From Hyphomicrobiales bacterium (GTDB lineage Bacteria; Pseudomonadota; Alphaproteobacteria; Rhizobiales; Methylopilaceae): DNA of 64,000 nucleotides. The stretch's first letter is position 1. Each line of letters opens with the position of its first letter. The notes under the pieces are model-generated. The model was not told the origin of the DNA and did not search any database. It was given only the letters and a program-made list of their open reading frames with translations. A program made the position numbers and the translations under genes. Location of the stretch: positions 153,117 through 217,116 of the forward strand of contig JALHQA010000007.1 in NCBI GenBank assembly GCA_022842205.1, read 5' to 3'. Below, piece after piece: positions 59,683 to 64,000 of this stretch.

Positions 59683-60522
59683 ATGACCGGGATTTGGCGA
59701 TTTGCGGGACGTTCGCTCATGGCCGCGGTGGCGGGGGTGCTTACACTCGGCGCGCTGACGCATGGCGTGGATGCGGCGACACTCGAGGAAATCAAGGCGC
59801 GCGGTTACATGATCGTCGCGACGGAAGACGACTACAAGCCGTTCGAATTCATGGAAGACGGCAAGCCGGTCGGCTTCGACAATGATCTGCTTGCGGAGTT
59901 CCGCAAGGTGTTTCCGGTGGAAATCCGCCAGGAAGTGATCCCGTGGACCGGCCTCCTCGCCGGCGTTTCGACGGGCAAGTACGATGTCGCGGTGACCGCG
60001 GCGATGATCACGAAGGAGCGCGTCAAATCGCTCGACTTCTCGATGCCGATCGCCGACTCCACGCATCACTATGTGAAGCGTAAGGACGACGACAGCATCA
60101 AGGAAATCAAGGATCTTGACGGCAAGACGGTCGGCGTCCAGGCCGGCAGCGCCCAGCTGGAGAAGCTGCCGGAGCTCGAAGCCATGCTCGCCAAGACCGG
60201 CGGCAAGCTCGGCAAGGTCGTGCAGTACACATCCTATCCCGAGGCCTATCAGGATCTGGCCCTGAAGCGCCTCGATTTCGTGGTCAACACGATCATCAAC
60301 CTGCAGTCCCTGGTGAAAGACAAGCCGGACACGTTCGCGATCGGCCAGCCGGTCTCGGGCCAGACCGTTCCGGCATGGGCGGTGGCCAAGGGCAACACCG
60401 AACTTCTCAACGTGATCAACGAGTTCCTGCTTGAGCAGAAGAAGAGCGGAAATCTCGGCAAACTGCAGGAGAAGTGGCTCGGTCAGGCGTTCCCGGACCT
60501 CCCTGATTCCTACACGCCGTAA
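59683..60522 (+). CDS. Amino-acid-type ABC transporter substrate-binding protein (family 3)
   Basis: 279-residue periplasmic protein with signal peptide (SLMAAVAGVLTLGALTHGVD). The family 3 SBP signature is near ATEDDYKPFEFMEDGKPVGF and NDLLAEFRK; the ligand-clamping region is VAVTAAMITKERVKSLDFSM. Family 3 binds polar amino acids, ectoine or amines with carboxylates; the specific ligand is unknown. AGGAG precedes ATG 59683. A very stable stem-loop (60530-60558) separates it from the permease genes. Confidence 0.88.
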   Translation: MTGIWRFAGRSLMAAVAGVLTLGALTHGVDAATLEEIKARGYMIVATEDDYKPFEFMEDGKPVGFDNDLLAEFRKVFPVEIRQEVIPWTGLLAGVSTGKYDVAVTAAMITKERVKSLDFSMPIADSTHHYVKRKDDDSIKEIKDLDGKTVGVQAGSAQLEKLPELEAMLAKTGGKLGKVVQYTSYPEAYQDLALKRLDFVVNTIINLQSLVKDKPDTFAIGQPVSGQTVPAWAVAKGNTELLNVINEFLLEQKKSGNLGKLQEKWLGQAFPDLPDSYTP

Positions 60523-60529
60523 CGGAAAA

Positions 60530-60558
60530 CGCCGGCCGCGCCCCGTGCGCGGCCGGCG
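60530..60558. other. Intercistronic stem-loop after the binding-protein gene
   Basis: CGCCGGCCGCGC / GCGCGGCCGGCG, 12-base perfect GC stem with CCCGT loop and no T-tract, starting 8 bases after the SBP stop. Such hairpins often protect the SBP message and reduce read-through to permeases, raising SBP stoichiometry. Confidence 0.6.
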
Positions 60559-60569
60559 GTATTCACACC

Positions 60570-61214
60570 ATGACCGCGAACGCATTCCTCTCGCTGCTGC
60601 AGGGCGCCGGCGTAACCCTGATCATCTCGTTGTCCGGGATCGCGATCGGTGTCCCGCTTGGGCTTGTGCTTGCGCTTGTCCGCTGGCGCCGGATTCCCGG
60701 CCTGTCACAGGTCGCCGCGGTCTATGTCAGCCTGCTGCGCTCGACGCCTGCGGTAACGCTGTGCCTTCTGATCTTCTTCGCTGTACCGACGCTTGGAATC
60801 GAGATCGGCGCATGGTCGGCTGGCATCATGACGCTCGCGTTCGTGACGGCGGCCTTCAATTGCGAAGTCTGGCGGGCAGGGCTTTTGAACTTCCCGCATG
60901 AGCAGGTCGAGGCTGCGCGGGCCTTCGGCATGACGCCGCTGCTGCGGCTGCGCCGCATCATCTTTCCGCAGCTCTGGCGCGCCGCGCTGCCGGGCCTCGT
61001 CAACGAGGCGACGCTGCTTATCAAGGCGAGCCCCGCCATCGCGGTGATCGGCGTCGCGGAGATCACGCGCGCCGCGACGCGCATCGGCGCGCAGACCTAC
61101 GAGCCGTTGCCTCCCATGCTCACGGCGACGGGAATCTATGTTGCGATCATTCTCGTTTTTGTGGGCCTGCAGCGCCTGACCGAGCGGCGTTATGGCCGGG
61201 GAGCCGGCGCATGA
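60570..61214 (+). CDS. Amino-acid-type ABC transporter permease 1
   Basis: 214-residue HisM/GlnP-type permease. LLQGAGVTLIISLSGIAIGV at the N-terminus is typical, followed by VAAVYVSLLRSTPAVTLCLL (conserved RSTP), and FPHEQVEAARAFGMTPLLRL with RRIIFPQLWRAALPGL is the EAA loop. About five helices. The stop overlaps the next gene's start (ATGA). Confidence 0.9.
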   Translation: MTANAFLSLLQGAGVTLIISLSGIAIGVPLGLVLALVRWRRIPGLSQVAAVYVSLLRSTPAVTLCLLIFFAVPTLGIEIGAWSAGIMTLAFVTAAFNCEVWRAGLLNFPHEQVEAARAFGMTPLLRLRRIIFPQLWRAALPGLVNEATLLIKASPAIAVIGVAEITRAATRIGAQTYEPLPPMLTATGIYVAIILVFVGLQRLTERRYGRGAGA

Positions 61215-61867
61215 TGCATGGCTTCGACGTTGTTTGGGAGCATTCCGACCGCCTGCTGTGGGGCGTTCTGAATACGATCGCGCTCAGTATCGTCGGCGCC
61301 GTTCTTGCGGTGGTGTTCGGCGCGCTGGTCGCGATCCTGTTGATGTCGCCGAATCGCCTGCTGCGGCTCAGCGTGCAGGGGCTTGTCGACCTGATGCGCT
61401 GCGTGCCGTTCCTGATGCTCGTTTATCTCGTCTATTACGGGCTGCCCCATCTCGGCATCGATTTTGACAACTGGACCGCCGGCCTTGCCGCGCTGGCGCT
61501 CTACAACACCGCCTATATGGCCGAGATCCTGCGCGGCATCTGGAGCGGTCTTCCGCGCGAGACGTTCGAGGCCGCGACCGCGTTCGGATATCATGGCCCG
61601 CGTCTGTACACACGCATTGTCTTTCCACAGGTGTTCCTCGCCGCCGGGCCGATGCTGGGCAATCAGCTGATCCAGATCATCAAGGACACGGCGTTCCTGA
61701 CGATCATCGCCGTGCCGGAACTGACCCAGGCCGCGAGTGGCATCCAGGCACAGTATTTCGTGCCGTTTGCGGCTTTCATCGCCGCGATCCTGATCTATTG
61801 GGCCTTGTGCGCGATCGTCGAGGGCGGCGTGGCGCTGATCGAAAAAGTGGCGGAGGCACGGCGTTGA
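61211..61867 (+). CDS. Amino-acid-type ABC transporter permease 2
   Basis: 218-residue HisQ/GlnP-type permease that would pair with permease 1. LLWGVLNTIALSIVGAVLAV opens the domain; LVDLMRCVPFLMLVYLVYYG has a Cys replacing Thr in the usual RxTP motif; LPRETFEAATAFGYHGPRLY to TRIVFPQVFLAAGPMLGNQL is the EAA loop. The stop overlaps the ATPase start. Confidence 0.9.
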   Translation: MMHGFDVVWEHSDRLLWGVLNTIALSIVGAVLAVVFGALVAILLMSPNRLLRLSVQGLVDLMRCVPFLMLVYLVYYGLPHLGIDFDNWTAGLAALALYNTAYMAEILRGIWSGLPRETFEAATAFGYHGPRLYTRIVFPQVFLAAGPMLGNQLIQIIKDTAFLTIIAVPELTQAASGIQAQYFVPFAAFIAAILIYWALCAIVEGGVALIEKVAEARR

Positions 61868-62649
61868 TGGCGAAAAAGCCGGCGGAAACATCCGAAACCG
61901 TTCTCGACATTCGCGGCCTGACGAAGAGCTTCGGCAGCAATCTCGTGCTTGACGGCGTCTCGCTTACCGTTGCGAAAGGGCGAACGGTGTGTGTTCTGGG
62001 CCCGAGCGGCTCGGGCAAATCCACGCTGCTGCGCTGCGTCAACTGGCTCGAAAAGCCGGATCAGGGCGCGGTCTATCTGTCCGGACGCCGGATCGGGATG
62101 CGCGAGGGCGGTTCGATCCCGATGTCATCGTCGGAACTCGCCCGCGAGCGGGCGCGCATCGGCATGGTGTTCCAGCATTTCAATCTCTGGCCGCATCTGA
62201 CCGTGATCCAGAATCTGGCCGAAGCGCCGATCCATGTGCAGAAGCGCAACCGCGACGAAGTCATGGCCGAAGCCGCGGCGCTGCTCGACCGCGTCGGCCT
62301 TGCCGCGAAAAAGGATGATTTCCCGAGCCGCCTGTCCGGCGGACAGAAACAGCGTGTCGGCATCGCCCGCGCGCTCGCGATGAAGCCGGAACTTCTGCTG
62401 TTCGACGAGCCGACATCGGCACTCGACCCCGAACTCGTCGGCGAGGTCGTCGCGGTGATGAAGACACTCGCCGAAAGCGGCAGCACCATGCTCGTCGTCA
62501 CGCATGAAATGGGGTTCGCGCGCGAAACCGCCGACGAGGTCGTGCTGATGGACGGCGGACGCATCGTCGAAAGCGGCGAGCCCTCCGCCTTCTTCAAGAA
62601 ACCGAAAACAGAGCGCGCCCGCCAGTTTCTGCAGCGCTACGTCAGCTGA
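61867..62649 (+). CDS. Amino-acid-type ABC transporter ATPase
   Basis: 260-residue ATPase of the GlnQ/HisP class. Walker A is VLGPSGSGKSTLLRCVNWLE; the Q-loop is IGMVFQHFNLWPHLTVIQNL; the signature is RLSGGQKQRVGIARALAM; Walker B is LLLFDEPTSALDPELVGEV; the H-loop is LVVTHEMGFARETADEV. ATG at 61867 shares a base with the TGA of permease 2. Confidence 0.93.
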   Translation: MAKKPAETSETVLDIRGLTKSFGSNLVLDGVSLTVAKGRTVCVLGPSGSGKSTLLRCVNWLEKPDQGAVYLSGRRIGMREGGSIPMSSSELARERARIGMVFQHFNLWPHLTVIQNLAEAPIHVQKRNRDEVMAEAAALLDRVGLAAKKDDFPSRLSGGQKQRVGIARALAMKPELLLFDEPTSALDPELVGEVVAVMKTLAESGSTMLVVTHEMGFARETADEVVLMDGGRIVESGEPSAFFKKPKTERARQFLQRYVS

Positions 62650-62670
62650 CTATAGACAGGAGAGAATATC

Positions 62671-63294
62671 ATGAGCGCGGATCCCGCCGCCCTCGACGGC
62701 ATCGTCTATGACTTCACCGTTCCCGCGCGCGAGCCATGGAGCCGCGTGATCGAGGCGGGCAACATCCTTCGCATCATCGACCTCGAAGGCCAGCAGGCGG
62801 TCGACTTCCTCTGCTACAACGCCAACGATCCCGGCGACCGCTACAACGCGATGAACACGATCAAGGTGCAGGGCAACACCTATGTCACCAAGGGCACGAT
62901 CCTCTACAGCGATTCCGGCCTGCCGCTTCTCACCGTGATCGAGGACACGCTCGGCCAGCACGACACCGTCTATGGCTGCTGCAGCAACCCCAACAACAGA
63001 CTGCGCTACGGCGTCGAAACGACCGAGAGCTGCTACTCGAACTTCCTGAGGGAACTTCCGAAGCACGGGCTCGACCGCGGCGCGATCGTCGGCAACGTCA
63101 ATTTCTTCATGCAGGTGCCGATCATGCCGGACGGCAGCGCCGGCGTGGCCGACGGGGTCTCGCCGCCCGGCGGCTATGTCGACCTGCGCGCGGAAACGGA
63201 CGTGCTCGCGGTGCTCTCGAACTGCCCGCAGATGCACAACCCCTGCAACGGCTATAATCCGACACCGATCCGCGTCATTGTGCGAAAGCCATGA
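62671..63294 (+). CDS. DUF1989 protein, third paralogue (deiminase-like, substrate unknown)
   Basis: 207 residues. LRIIDLEGQQAVDFLCYNAN, PGDRYNAMNTIKVQGNTYVT, IEDTLGQHDTVYGCCSNPNN, NVNFFMQVPIMPDGSAGVAD and SNCPQMHNPCNGYNPTPIRV match the carboxyguanidine deiminase subunit at 48139-48786 block for block, including the CP-x4-PC cluster. It lacks a subunit 1 partner and is encoded with an amino-acid-type transporter and an amidase, so it probably acts alone on another N-rich compound. Starts 21 bases after the ATPase stop with AGGAGAG. Confidence 0.87.
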   Translation: MSADPAALDGIVYDFTVPAREPWSRVIEAGNILRIIDLEGQQAVDFLCYNANDPGDRYNAMNTIKVQGNTYVTKGTILYSDSGLPLLTVIEDTLGQHDTVYGCCSNPNNRLRYGVETTESCYSNFLRELPKHGLDRGAIVGNVNFFMQVPIMPDGSAGVADGVSPPGGYVDLRAETDVLAVLSNCPQMHNPCNGYNPTPIRVIVRKP

Positions 63295-64000
63295 CCGACC
63301 ACACCGCCGCCATTCGCGACACGCTGGCGCGCATCCGCGCCGAAGACCACGGCGTGCGCGCATTCACCTTCATCGCGCCGGATCCCGCCGCGCCGGTCGA
63401 GGGTCCGACACCGGAACGGCCGCTCGGCGGCCTCGCCGTTGCGATGAAGGATATCGTCGACACCGCGGACATGCCGACCGGCTACGGATCTCGTATTTAC
63501 GACAAATTCCAGCCGCCGATGGATGCCGCCATCGTGACCGCGCTGAAGGCGAAAGGCGCCTTCATCGTCGGCAAGACCACGACGACGGAGTTCGCGACCT
63601 CACCACCGACGCCGACGCTCAATCCGCGCGACAACCGGTTCACGCCCGGCGGCTCGTCAGCCGGTTCGGCCGCGGCCGTCGCCGCGGGCATGGTGCCTAT
63701 CGCGCTCGGCACGCAGACGCTCGGCTCCGTCATCCGCCCGGCGTCATTCTGCGGTGTCGTCGGTTTCAAGCCGACCTATGGCTGGTTTCCGACGGCCGGG
63801 ATGAAACAGCTCGCGTCGGCGCTCGACACGATCGGCTTTCTGGCCTCCGATGTCGCGGTCTGCGAGCGGGTCTATCGTGCGCTGGTGCCCGGCGATACGG
63901 TGCCGCCCATACAAAAACCGAAACTGGTGTTCAGCCGCCAGCCGAACTGGGATCTCGCCGCGCCTGACGCGAAAACGGCCATCGCGTCCTGTGTCGCGCG
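63291..64000 (+). CDS. Amidase-signature family hydrolase (cut by right window edge)
   Basis: The first 236 residues are visible. The catalytic Lys is in GLAVAMKDIVDTADMPTGYG and the Ser-cisSer-Ser region in FTPGGSSAGSAAAVAAGMVP, followed by LGTQTLGSVIRPASFCGVVG, all amidase-signature features. It hydrolyses an amide or urea-like bond; the substrate is unknown. ATG at 63291 overlaps the DUF1989 stop (ATGA), so the two are translated together. The gene runs beyond the window, so the C-terminal part cannot be judged. Confidence 0.88.
   Translation, partial: MTDHTAAIRDTLARIRAEDHGVRAFTFIAPDPAAPVEGPTPERPLGGLAVAMKDIVDTADMPTGYGSRIYDKFQPPMDAAIVTALKAKGAFIVGKTTTTEFATSPPTPTLNPRDNRFTPGGSSAGSAAAVAAGMVPIALGTQTLGSVIRPASFCGVVGFKPTYGWFPTAGMKQLASALDTIGFLASDVAVCERVYRALVPGDTVPPIQKPKLVFSRQPNWDLAAPDAKTAIASCVA

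Overview
The window is chromosomal DNA from a high-GC alphaproteobacterium, most likely a member of the Hyphomicrobiales (Rhizobiales). The main reason is a complete PhyR-NepR-EcfG general stress response locus, which is confined to alphaproteobacteria. Gene families and codon use throughout fit this placement, but the species cannot be named from the sequence. Coding density is high, many genes overlap by 1-4 bases, and I see no insertion sequence, prophage, CRISPR array or broken gene.

Layout. 1-3.0 kb: a Zur-type regulator (cut by the left edge), glucokinase, an RluA-type pseudouridine synthase and a lipid kinase. 3.0-6.5 kb: the general stress response locus (sensor kinase-like protein with a degenerate catalytic domain, sigma factor EcfG, anti-sigma NepR and divergent PhyR), with EcfG-type promoters in the divergent gap. 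6.6-14.5 kb: housekeeping genes (PRC-barrel protein, AEC transporter, gluQRS, a DNA glycosylase, CreA, an esterase, an HNH nuclease, DsbB, a DedA-type protein, a flavin-binding stress protein with a perfect EcfG promoter, tRNA-Leu, HdeD). 14.5-18.5 kb: a minus-strand ArsR-controlled operon (ArsR, AHSA1, GST, MFS, VOC) preceded by a flavin reductase. 18.7-22.8 kb: an MFS transporter, DUF4112, a CBS-domain protein with its own EcfG-type promoter, hisE and a CorC/HlyC-type membrane protein. 22.9-26.9 kb: the four-gene Anbu operon (ATP-grasp, alpha-E, transglutaminase, Anbu protease). 27.0-32.2 kb: an ene-reductase, an esterase, DUF2293, and an omega-transaminase with methylmalonate-semialdehyde dehydrogenase (beta-alanine-type catabolism).

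32.2-45.4 kb is a metal-cofactor island: a TusA-like protein, three consecutive MoeA paralogues (one degenerate, one fused to a binding-protein-like domain), a helix-turn-helix regulator carrying a related binding domain, the tungstate ABC transporter TupBCA, and a two-subunit NAD-linked formate dehydrogenase. The genes fit a scheme of tungstate uptake, metal insertion into pterin cofactor, and a W/Mo enzyme.

45.4-64 kb is mostly nitrogen metabolism. After ilvA come two operons that converge near 54.17 kb, each led by a ykkC-class guanidine-I riboswitch. One encodes two DUF1989 proteins (carboxyguanidine deiminase subunits), a biotin-dependent guanidine/urea carboxylase and allophanate hydrolase. 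The other encodes a taurine/nitrate-type ABC transporter plus a GNAT acetyltransferase. Together they describe guanidine import and breakdown to ammonia and CO2. Beyond them is a second, riboswitch-less cluster: an FAD/NAD(P)-binding protein, RidA, a polar amino-acid-type ABC transporter, a third DUF1989 protein and an amidase that runs off the right edge. This cluster is the best candidate in the window for an undescribed catabolic system.
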